Assembly: GCA_036897485.1 (NCBI GenBank) | Contig: JAYMTF010000160.1 | Span: 1 to 48,377, forward strand | Length of the DNA: 48,377 nt | Direction: 5' to 3' | DNA from: Pelargonium nanum | Taxonomy: Eukaryota > Streptophyta > Magnoliopsida > Geraniales > Geraniaceae | Notes under the pieces: model-generated | The model's input: only the letters and a program-made list of their open reading frames with translations | The model's database searches: none | What the model was told of the DNA's origin: nothing | Part shown: in pieces, positions 11,312-20,719 of the stretch | Layout of the letters: every line of letters begins with the position of its first letter | Numbering within the stretch: position 1 is the stretch's first letter | Translations under genes and position numbers: made by a program

Positions 11312-11725
11312 TCAATGCTTAGGCTCATGGTTGTTGATGGGTGGCTTGCGGCGGCCCATTCCCTTGTAATCTGCGTGCATAAGATTCTCCAGTTCCTTCG
11401 CTACCTCCGCGAGCTTTCTTTGTTCGTCTTGAGTTTGATGATCATTCGGATAATCGATATTCGGGTTCAATGTCTTCATTTTTTCCTGTAATCAAAATAA
11501 ATATTGTTACATACATGTAATAATAGGAATATATGTGCATGTCTATATATATTTGACTTTAGTTTAAGCATTTAGATAGTGTAGACCAACATGTATATAT
11601 AGTTTTAGGAAGCAAAACTACAATTAAATAACTATTAAAAGAAAGAAAGAGAGAGACCTGATGATGATTCAGTTGATCTTGTGGTTTTTCAAGAGGCTTC
11701 TTCAGTACAGCTTCACTTTCCTTTC
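11312..11725 (-). CDS. Alternative 3' exons encoding a second RGF/GOLVEN-type peptide
   Basis: Two minus-strand exons lie downstream of the RGF peptide-A stop: 11725-11658 (acceptor TGGTGCAG, 22 codons after 2 nt) and 11485-11312 (acceptor GATTACAG, 57 codons plus TGA). The C-terminus carries DYKGMGRRKPPINN, which fits the RGF/GLV/CLEL signature (Asp-Tyr for tyrosine sulfation, basic middle, PP-I-x-N), followed by a five-residue tail. There is no signal peptide in or near these exons. The first exon opens in phase 1 and so joins in frame to the phase-1 donor of the signal-peptide exon at 12565 (116-aa precursor). It would also fit after an internal GAAG|GTATAT donor at about 12200. A third route uses an acceptor TTATAAG before 11750, in phase with exon 2. 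It is therefore either an alternative splice form or a tandem duplicate that lost its first exon. Confidence 0.6.
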
Positions 11726-11942
11726 CTGCACCAAGAAAATCAAATTCCATCTTATAAGTGATTAATGTTTCATATACATATATTTTTCATTTCTTCCACA
11801 AACCCTAACCTCAGATATATTGCTCATCTTGAAGGACTCAAAATAGTCTTAAAATGTTATTTACACATCAAAATTGTTCTAATACATACTAGCTTTGATA
11901 TCTGCATGATGTTTGAACTATAACATGTAGCCCTTTGAGTGA

Positions 11943-12673
11943 TCAGTTATGTTTAGGGGAGTGGTGTTTAGCCACATGATAATCAGCACTAAAATCTACA
12001 AAATTAGGGCTACAATTTACATGCTCAAGATCCCCATTTCTTACTACTTCATGGTCACAATATTTTCCATCAGAATGGTTTGCATTTGCACCTGAAATCT
12101 TTGAAGCTCCCTCTTTCTCTTTCTCCATCTCCACTCTATCAGTCATCATCTTTCTTCCCATCTGCAACATTTTCCTTGTGGAAGTACCAGAAAATATACC
12201 TTCAAGAAGTTCCTGCTCACATCAAGAAGCAAATATTACTCTACTGATACACACACAACCAACAACGAAGTTAGGGGTGGGTTGTAGTAGGCAACTGCCT
12301 GTGCCATTCCTAATTAAACTCCATTAATTATTAGGTAAATTCATGACTCTCCTACTAAGTTCAAGAGTTATTTAACGATAAGCTAACCTTTTGATCTCCT
12401 CCGCTTGCTCGAACCACATCATCATTCGTATCCTCCCCTACAAGAAGAGATCGAATAACACCAGATCATCAGAAAACGACCGAGATATTAAATTCCTAGT
12501 AAAGAACAAAAAGTAATCGAAAAAAAGATCCGATCAAGATGCTAATTAACTTGTTTTTATCTACCTTGATAAGCATGTGCAAGAGGGTGATCTCCCAAGT
12601 CATGCACAAGCACAACAAAGAGAAGCCCTAGAAGAAGCAAGCTTCTAAACCAGCAGCTTAAGTAGTACACCAT
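11943..12673 (-). CDS. RGF/GOLVEN (CLEL) root meristem growth factor precursor
   Basis: Three exons on the minus strand: 12673-12565, 12437-12388 and 12212-11943, 142 aa. Exon 1 encodes a clear signal peptide (Leu/Val-rich core, about residues 11-23). The middle is hydrophilic, acidic and basic, with no fold, as in peptide pro-regions. The last residues are DYHVAKHHSPKHN immediately before the stop, matching the RGF/GLV class: Asp-Tyr (sulfated by TPST), the HH-x-P core and C-terminal His-Asn. The position equivalent to the first Pro of the usual HHPP is Ser here. Such peptides are secreted, processed and sensed by RGI/RGFR leucine-rich receptor kinases to control PLETHORA proteins, meristem size and gravitropism (family knowledge). 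Exon 2 ends in phase 0 and exon 1 in phase 1, so splicing is frame-consistent. Confidence 0.85.
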
Positions 12674-12763
12674 CTTTGTCTTTCTTTCTTTCTTTTTTGC
12701 TTTGGATTTTGTTTGTTGTTGAAGAAAAAAATAGAGGAAATTAAGTTGGGAAGCCTAATGGGG

Positions 12764-12771
12764 ATTTTATA
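12764..12771 (-). promoter_or_regulatory. TATA-box candidate for the RGF gene
   Basis: On the minus strand, CTATAAAATC lies about 91 nt upstream of the ATG at 12673, within a typical plant core-promoter distance. Confidence 0.6.
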
Positions 12772-14384
12772 GAGTCCAGACCCAAGTCAAAGATAGGGTT
12801 CCAACACCTACTTGTATAAAATATTGCACCTTGATGTGTGCACAGCCTTGGAAAACTCACAATACATGTTAATAATTTCATAAAATATAGTTAAGCAACA
12901 GAAGAAAAACAGTGGTCTGTGTGCATGTGTTCCTTTCAAAAAAGTGTGAATGTGGTATTTTTATGGGTAACCTAACATCCCAGTGCACAATAGCCTCTCA
13001 AAGGCAGGTTGGTCTAGCTTGCTCCTAGTTGTAGCTGGTTACATACACAACTTGCCATGCCATGCATGCAATGCAAAGAGAATAATATTTTTTATATGCA
13101 CCAGTCACTGACTTTAACCTATGATATATTCAAATTTATTATATGCAGTAATATATATGCAGAGGAACAATCAAGTTTTCAGGTCTTTTTTTCTCAGTAT
13201 GATCATGAAAATGTCCAAGTTTCAAGTTTATTGAACCCAAAATGCAGGCCTAACTTATGTGCAGGCTTTTTTTCATTTTCTAAGGTTTTTGGTCCAACCA
13301 GGCCAGATTGTCTCTTCAGTTTTGACCTTATTTTAGCATGCTTTTGTGTATATATAGTATACTACTATAAAACTTAGTTAATTAAGTAATGAATATTAGC
13401 TGGTGCCTCCATGTAAAGCAACCAAAAACACTTTTAAGAGTTAATGTAAGGTGATGATTAGATAATAAGAGGTCAAACCTCGAAAATGTTTGAGTCAGAG
13501 ATTCGGTCTTCATTTTGAGTGTTAATATCATAGAATATTGGGATGAAACAAAGGGTTGATCTTCCCTTGGATACCATATTACCATGTAGACTTTAAGCTA
13601 ATGCCCTTCTGTTTTGTATTAATATATGTATGATGTATCAAACAGTTAGAATCCATACTGTTATATAATATGTTAAAGAATTGTTTAGTACATTCGGACT
13701 GTCACGTTAACAAAATAATTATCTAATATATTTTGAATATTACGTCAGATTACTTAACAGAGAAATTGACAGAAACTAATAACACTGTTCATTTTTTATT
13801 CATATTTAAAAATTTATGTACTTTTTTAAGGACCGAACTTGGCCTTTTATCGAGGATGAGCATGGTATTAAGAGGTTTTATGAAAGATGAGCAAGTGATT
13901 ATTGCATAGAATTGCTAAAATCACATGCATTGTTGTCAAGTGTTTGGTATTTGTTAAGATAAAAAACCAAAGGTTAGTGTTAGATTTTAGAACCCGAGGG
14001 CGTGCAGCGAGGCCTCCAAGCTAGTGCATCTCCATTGAGAACAGTGTTACATGCATTTTGATGATTTTAATTTCTTGGCTTTGTAGCTACATGGGTCGGT
14101 TTCACTGGTTCACACCACTTAATTAATCAACCGACTACTCCTCTCTTGCAACATAATTTTCTATTCCATATACATCACTCGTGTTATACGTATGCGATGT
14201 TTTTAACTCGGTTAAAATGAGAATACTAATACAATATTTCGATTGTGCATCATTGATTATGTGTCAAGAAATTATAGAATTGTTTTAAGTTCATTTATGA
14301 TATCACGTTTCTGAGTATGAGGCTCATATTTTGTTACATGCACTAAGAGAACACACCGTTAAGCAGAGAACTCGATTGTGTGTT
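12772..14384. other. Intergenic: RGF promoter side, no gene seen
   Basis: About 1.6 kb, AT-rich. An RY-like CATGCATG motif sits in a CATGC/ATGCA-rich patch at about 13055-13075. Open frames here (for example 13057-13377) have no signal, domain or codon pattern that I recognise. Confidence 0.4.
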
Positions 14385-14389
14385 ACTGT

Positions 14390-14720
14390 GTTCGAAGGCG
14401 GAAACTGTTTAGAAAGATGAGAACTCAATTGTGCCTTTCCTTGAATTATCACCCACAATCAGATGGGGAAACTAAATAGCTTAATCAGTGTCCTGAGAAT
14501 TACCTAAGATGTTCGAGTCACCTCTATCCTACATAGTGGGCCAATTAGTGGTTAAGCTATGCTTTGTTTATATGGAAGCCTCTGATAGCTCCTCCAAATT
14601 AGTACAGTATTTGTCAAGTTTGTTGTGTACACTGTACCCATGTACACAACCTTATCAAGGTGACAACAAAACTCAGGCATGTCTTCAGAAGACAATATGT
14701 TAAAACACTTGCTCATGTTA
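14390..14720 (+). pseudogene. Decayed Ty3/gypsy integrase fragment
   Basis: Around 14423-14515 the plus strand reads TQLCLSLNYHPQSDGETK, then a stop, then LNQCPENYLRC. The YHPQxDGxTE and C-x-E-x-YLRC pair is the hallmark of the integrase core end in plant Ty3/gypsy polyproteins. Several stop codons and lost similarity after about 14515 show that it is dead. No reverse transcriptase, LTR or RNase H is recognisable next to it, so this is a scrap rather than an element. Confidence 0.65.
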
Positions 14721-14904
14721 AAGTTGTTAGACTAATAGATAAAAAGTGATAGTAACTGATAACCAAACCCATATCAGATATATGCAGCATATTCTGTGGC
14801 CAGTAATGACATCAAACATGCAACCATATATGATCATCCTTAGACCAAGTCCTTGCAACCAACATTTAAGCCTTGAGTGACCCAAAATCTGAACAAAACA
14901 GAAC

Positions 14905-16348
14905 ATGGAGAAACAAAGTGTCACCACAGCAACAACCTTGTTCTGCATTGTTTCTGTTGTGCTTGCTCATGGCCTAACCACTACTTGCTCTCCTGTCTCA
15001 GTACCCGCCATGTTCGTCTTCGGGGACTCCTTGATCGACTGTGGTAATAACAACTACATCCCCACGCTTGCCCGCGCAAACTACTACCCCTTTGGCATTG
15101 ATTTTGGCTTCCCAACTGGCCGCTTCTGCAATGGCCTTACCATGGCTGATTATTATGGTTGCAACTATATATTTTCCAAGATTCAATCAATGTGTGTTTC
15201 ATTTCAACTTGTCATATTGCTGATCTGATTTCTTTGACACGCGAATCGTGCAGCTCGCTACCTGGGATTGCCACTGATACCACCATACATGTGTCCAACA
15301 TCAAAGGGAAAGAACATACTGAGAGGACTCAACTATGCATCTGCAGCAGCTGGGATTCTTGATGAGACTGGACACCATTATGTAAGCAATTAATCTACAT
15401 ATATATGTATCTTTCTTAATTTCCCCAAATGTTCTCCTGTGGATGCACATTATACATTTCCTTGTTTTAGGGGGAGCGCGCACCATTTAGCGAACAGATT
15501 GGTCAATTTGAGACAACTATAAGGCTAAAACTACCAGCATTGTTCAAAAATCAGGAGAAATTATCTCAGTACACATCCAAGTCTATCTTTGTGGTGAATA
15601 TAGGCAGCAATGACTACATCAACAACTATCTCCTCCCGAGCAGATACAATAGTAGTCGTGTTTACAACGGAGATGCATTTGCCAAACTTCTAGTGAAGGC
15701 CCTCTCGCGCCAATTGTCAGTAAGTATATACAATTTTATCATAAACTTAGCAGCTCAAGGATTATAATTTGTTGTTTCTGTGTTGCCTAGAGACTGTACA
15801 ATTTGGGTGCAAAGAAAATAGTAGTAGTTGGACTAGCTCCCCTAGGATGCATACCTAGTCAACTATCCAAAGCAACCAACAACAACAACAATTGTGTTAA
15901 GGAGGTCAACAACTTGGTTACCTTATTCAACTCACATCTCATTCACCTCACAAACACTCTCAACGCGACCCTCCCGGGTTCTTTCTTCGTCTATCAGCAA
16001 ACGTACGATCTCACCTACAAAATGGTCACCAATCCTTTCAAATATGGTGAGTTATTACTTGCTACACATTCTGTTATCACACTGCCAACAATGCTGATAT
16101 GTGCTATATAATTGGTGTTTTTGTTAGGATTTGTTGTCTCAAACAAGGCTTGTTGTGGCAATGGGAGGTATGGAGGGGATGTAACCTGCCTTCCCCTGCA
16201 GCATCCATGTAAGAACCGAAACGAATACGTGTTCTGGGATTCTTTCCATCCAACCCAAGCTGCCAATGCTATTGTAGCTAAAAGCTGCTTCAGCAATTCC
16301 TCGAACGCCTGCTATCCGATCAACATCTACGAGCTAGCACAGCTATAA
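14905..16348 (+). CDS. GDSL esterase/lipase, second copy in the window
   Basis: Five exons (14905-15157, 15254-15381, 15471-15719, 15791-16046, 16128-16348), 368 aa. The intron positions and phases match those of the GDSL gene at 9124-10667. The N-terminus (about residues 8-24) is a signal peptide. Block [13 protein letters not shown] has Ser42, [11 protein letters not shown] carries the block II Gly, GSNDYINNY is block III, and [10 protein letters not shown] is block V with the catalytic Asp-His. It should be a secreted acyl-ester hydrolase with an unknown substrate. The two GDSL proteins are clearly diverged, so they are either an old tandem pair or two members that happen to be neighbours. 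The RGF locus and a gypsy scrap lie between them. Confidence 0.93.
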
Positions 16349-16530
16349 ACATCTGTTATCTATTGTATTTGTGTAATGACATGCCATGTTTATCAATTCT
16401 ATGCAACAAATCAGAAAATTCTGACTATCTTAAGTACAGAGAGAGTGATCACAAGAGCTTGAAAGGAAGGAGCATCAAACAAGATACTAAACATATACAT
16501 TACCTCTCATTGTGGTGGGTTTCATTTTCT

Positions 16531-16640
16531 TATCATTTCTTGGACTCATGGCCCGTCACCGCTTCTTTGGGCTTCCCATATCATTTCTTGGACTCATGGG
16601 CCGTGTCACTGCTAGGGACCAGCTCTGATACCATGTTATA
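16531..16640 (-). mobile_element. LTR-retroelement scrap with primer-binding site and duplicated leader
   Basis: On the minus strand TAACATGGTATCAGAGCT (16638-16621) is the LTR end plus a methionine-tRNA primer-binding site, the classic plant Ty1/copia and TRIM junction. Downstream of it the leader contains two copies of a unit of about 35 bases (16531-16564 and 16579-16613, sharing TATCATTTCTTGGACTCATG on the plus strand). No gag or pol coding is seen, so it is a TRIM-type element or a truncated copy. Confidence 0.6.
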
Positions 16641-17437
16641 TGTTAATATTGTGCAGCACATAATGACTGTGACTTCTTATAATAAAAAATCAATCTTATT
16701 AGTAAAATTTCAGTTGCACTATCATATGTTAATACCAATTTGTGTTTATAGATTTAACATTTATTCCCCTAAGTTAAATCGAATCATTTTTAAAAAATGA
16801 AAGTGAAAGTGGATATAAGTTGGGAATTAGTCAAGATTATACCAAGAAAAAAAATGAAACCAACAAACAACAATTGTAGCTGAAACCCAAGAAAATATGT
16901 GTGTTTTTCAGACAAACGACAACACATTACAACTCAACAGCTTCTTGAGCTGTCATCAAGTGATAATTCTACAGCTTCTGTCCCTGACCGGACACGTGTC
17001 CTACCACAAAATTTTCTCTTATTACACCAAATTTAACATCACCATCATCTAATAATCTCCCAACACTTTAATCATTCCACACGTGCTCCTTTCCACTTCC
17101 ACGCCGGAAACTCCTCCACTCCGACTTCAATACCCACTCCCTACCCTCCGATCCAAACTTCAAACCCTAGACCTTCCCTATTTTCCCACCCTCCAAACAC
17201 CCACTTAAGCTCTCAACTAACTCCATAGGTGTTCAAAGCTACTTTTTTTACACTATTTTCTTGTTCTTCTCGGTCTGATTTGAATTGGGTACTCTTCAGA
17301 TTTTGACATCTTCGTCTCTACATGGATTTTTAAAGGATCGATTTTTCGAGCTGAAAAGGACAAACCCTAAACTGCCAGAGCTGATCTGTCTGGTCCCTTA
17401 GAGCAAGGAGCAATTGTTTTGATTTTGGGTTTTGGAG
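16639..17437. other. Intergenic and 5' leader of the ABHD17-like gene
   Basis: The left half is AT-rich and may include the remains of the LTR. From about 16980 the sequence becomes C-rich on the plus strand (CCGGACACGTGTCC near 16987 contains a G-box-like CACGTG), then a CT-rich leader runs to the ATG. No other gene is seen. Confidence 0.4.
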
Positions 17438-20400
17438 ATGGGGGCAGTGACGTCGTCGATGGCGGCGAAGTTCGCGTTCTTTCCGCCGAATCCGCCGTCG
17501 TACGAGGTGGCGGCGGACGAGGTGAGCGGGAAGCTGAAGCTGTCCGGGGCGCCGGTGAGGGAAAACGTCGACGTTTTGAAGCTGGGGACGAAGAGGGGGA
17601 ATCAGGTGGTGGCGGTGTACATTAAGAACCCATTGGCGTCGCTGACGCTGCTCTACTCCCACGGCAACGCCGCCGATCTGGGTCAGATGTACGAGTTGTT
17701 CACTGAACTCAGCTTGCATCTCCGAGTCAACCTTATGGGGTCAGTTTCACATTTGGAATTTTATTTTATGATTAATTAATTTTTTGTGTTTTATTGACTC
17801 TATGTATTTAATTTTGTAGGTATGATTATTCTGGGTATGGACAGTCCACTGGGAAGGTACGTGTGGTATTTACTTTCTGGTGACAGTGATTGAACAAAGT
17901 AATTTTAATAGTTTGGATTTCATTCTTTCTGGTACTGTGATGTTTGGTTGCTGAGAAACAGTGGAAAATGAAGGATTAAGAAACTTTTCAATTCGGTTAT
18001 GTTTAGTTTGAATTCAGTTGAGCTATTTACTTTCTGGTGACAGAGTGATGGAAGATAGTAACTTGAATATTTTGGATTTCATATTTTCTGGTTCTGTAAT
18101 GTTTGGTTGCAGAGCAACAGTGGAAATCGAAGGATAAGATATTTCCAACTTGGTATTAATGTTGTTTAAATTCAGTTGAGCTAATGTAGATTTTTTTAGT
18201 TAATGCCTATGGATTCTATTAAAAACGGTAGGGTTGAAGGGTCCTGCATATGTCAAGTGCTAAATTAATTTGATTTACTAACTTATTGAAAGTTTCTTCT
18301 CTTTTAATGCATCTTGCTGTTAAGTAGTGTAGTTAATCATTTAATGACCAAAAGAGAAATAATGAGTAGCTTTTATATCCCCAATCATTTGATTCATTTG
18401 GGAACTTGGAGAATACAGCGGTTACTGTCTGATTCTTTGAATTGGTTGAGTTAAATTTTTATGGCAATAGAGTGAAAGACGCATGCAAGATTTGACATTT
18501 TTTGTTATAATTTTCTGGACAGCCGAGTGAGCAGAACACTTATGCTGATATAGAAGCTGTGTATAGGTGCCTTGAAGAGACGTATGGTGTAAAAGAGGAA
18601 GATGTTATATTATATGGGCAATCAGTTGGTAGTGGACCCACTCTTGATTTAGCAACCCGATTGCAGAGATTGAGGGCAGTGGTTCTCCACAGTCCTATCA
18701 TGTCTGGACTTCGGGTCATGTACCCAGTGAAGCGAACTTACTGGTTTGACATTTACAAGGTTTACCTTTCTATTATATTAACGCACTATAGTTGAATTTG
18801 AAGTTCAATTTTTGATAATGTGGAGCCTAACTTCTTTTGTGTAATTGCTTGCCTGTTTATTGTGCAGAATATAGATAAAATACCGTTGGTTAGTTGTCCA
18901 GTTCTGATAGTTCATGTGAGTATTTCTTCTAAGGTCTCACTCAAGTAATGATTTAGATTGGTATAATTTTGGTGATACCCAATTGACATGCACATGGTTT
19001 AATATACAAGTCTAACGTATCTGGTTTGTAATTCATATCATTTAAGCGACTGTATTGCTTGTTTCCTTAACTTTATGTTTTCGTTGAGACATCCTATACA
19101 CAGTGAGGTAGCATTTGCATTAAAAAAAATTGGAATGGGAATGAGATTCTCATTCCTAAACTATTCTCATGACCAAAAAGTCATAATACAAAAGGAATAT
19201 ATAGCTGCCAACTAACTTATCATGATCCACTCCTGAACAAAAATTGTAATCCAAATGCTACCTAATATGTTAATTTGCAGAGCTATACATGTCTTTTGAG
19301 CTCTTGGTGGCTTGCAATTATTCTAGGCTACTTGACAGGTCCCCTACGTGCCTGCATTCCGTTTCATATTACATAAAGTCAAATTCATTTGTGCTTGTTA
19401 AGGAGTCCCTACTGACTTAAGTCCACCGATCCACATGAGGGTCCAATCACTCTTATCAAGCCACACGTGAGGGAGAGTGTTAAGGAATCCACATCAAAAG
19501 AATGCGAAGTCAATTACCACTTAAAATACTAGATGAGCCTTTCACCTTTGAACTCTTTTTAGTTTAAGCTTTTGGGTTGAAGTCGAGTTTAGCATGATAT
19601 CCGAGCTGGTTTTGTTTGGGTTGTTAGAGTCAAGTTTAACAAAGCTATTTATATTTTTGACCAAATGTGAGGCGATTATAGTCCCTGAAGCAGAGTACAT
19701 CTACTAAAACTCTTGATTTTTATTATTACTATCATGTCTGTGAAGAGTTTTATCCCCTTGAGTATCAAGAACAAGTCATGCTGCAATTTTTTCAGCATGT
19801 GAATAAGCAGTCGTGTGTCCCATAGGGTGTTACATAGATACTGTACATGAAGTTTTATTATAATTTTCACAGATATACTCTATTCATTACTTTTCATTGG
19901 GTATGCTGCTGTGTCATGCATGCACGTACCAATGCCAGGCTTGGCACATAGATTTATTTGTATGCTAGAACTACCAGTTGCAGCTGACAAATGTCAATGC
20001 AGCAAATTTCTATGTTTTCCAAGTATCTTCGTTAAAACAAAGGAGCCGTGTTTTGCATTTCACTTTCAGGGGACAGCTGATGATGTTGTCGATTGGTCTC
20101 ATGGTAAGCAGCTCTGGGAGCACTGTAAGGAGAAGTATGAACCACTGTGGGTTAAAGGAGGGAACCATTGTGACTTGGAGCTGTTCCCGCAGTATATAAA
20201 GCATCTCAAGAAATTCATATCAGCCATCGAGAAATCATATCGAAGAAATGGATCAGAGATAGTCACATATCAACCAGAAATTCCCCGGAATAGCACAGAT
20301 TTTAGAGAAAAGCCCAGACCTAGCACAGACCAGAGGGATAATAAGGCTAGGCTAAGTACTGACCAAAGAGAGAAATCCGGGCTAAATGTAGATCGTAAAG

Positions 20401-20719
20401 AAAAGTCAAGAGCAAGTACTGATAGGAGAGAAAAATCAAGAAAAAGTATTGATCATCCTGAAAAAGCGAGCAGTGGAACGGACCAGCCAGAGAAAGCTAG
20501 GAACAGCATTGACCGGTTAGCATTTTCTAGACTGGTTGCTGAATAATGTGTTTTGCCATTTTATGTTATCTCTCATCAGCTGTATTCTGTGTATTGTACA
20601 TTTGAAGGTTACTTTTTCTGATTGTTTAATTGAATATTGGTGGCAGATTTGGGCACATGATGAGATCAGTCGGATTTTGCAATATTGATTGTTTCAAGCC
20701 CACAGCAGCTACAGTGTAA
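17438..20719 (+). CDS. ABHD17-like alpha/beta hydrolase with a C-terminal decapeptide repeat tail
   Basis: Six exons (17438-17739, 17820-17856, 18523-18759, 18868-18915, 20070-20515, 20647-20719), 380 aa. [17 protein letters not shown] starts the plant ABHD17-like family. Gly2 with Ser6 fits an N-myristoylation signal, suggesting membrane attachment. Catalytic parts are visible: [12 protein letters not shown] oxyanion segment, nucleophile Ser147 in GQSVGSG, acid in GTADD (about Asp212) and His241 in GGNHCDLE. Animal ABHD17 proteins remove S-palmitate from proteins. That role is inferred here. After the hydrolase, residues about 265-356 are an unstructured tail of roughly eight decapeptides of the S-T-D-x-x-E-K-x-R-x type. 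The last exon adds [10 protein letters not shown] and a CNIDCFKP motif. Without that splice (CG|GTTAGC at 20515) the frame would read on to a nearby stop at 20546. Intron 4 (1.15 kb) holds an LTR remnant. Confidence 0.92.
17869..18183 (+). repeat. Tandem duplication of about 157 bp in ABHD17-like intron 2
   Basis: Copy 1 (17869-18025) and copy 2 (18026-18183) both begin TTTACTTTCTGGTGACAG and both end AATTCAGTTGAGCTA, with aligned internal matches such as TTTGGATTTCAT and AATGTTTGGTTGC. Divergence is substantial, so the duplication is old. It lies wholly in the intron. Confidence 0.8.
19478..19606 (+). mobile_element. Short LTR of a TRIM-like element in ABHD17-like intron 4
   Basis: TGTTAAGGAATCCACATCAA opens the unit. 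It is preceded by a purine tract GAGGGAGAG (a polypurine-tract-like site at 19469-19477) and ends TTTAGCA followed by TGATATCCGAGC (19595-19606), a degenerate methionine-tRNA primer site. The middle holds TTTAAGCTTTTGGGTTGA, a phrase typical of small plant LTRs. The unit is about 117 bp, TRIM-sized. Confidence 0.6.

Noticed and set aside
13057-13377. 106-codon open frame in the RGF promoter side
   Set aside because: Composition is that of AT-rich intergenic DNA, with no signal, motif or splice support.
14727-14948. 73-codon minus-strand frame before the second GDSL gene
   Set aside because: It overlaps the GDSL start on the opposite strand, and has no recognisable features.
16363-16800. 145-codon plus-strand open frame
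   Set aside because: It runs through the LTR scrap and primer-binding site in antisense. The frame is open by chance and partly repeat-derived.
17330-17719. Arg/His-rich minus-strand frame
   Set aside because: Antisense of the GC-rich first exon of the ABHD17-like gene.
20516-20546. Read-through C-terminus of the ABHD17-like gene
   Set aside because: A good donor CG|GTTAGC and a downstream exon encoding the family C-terminus (CNIDCFKP) make the spliced form the better model. The read-through could be a minor isoform.
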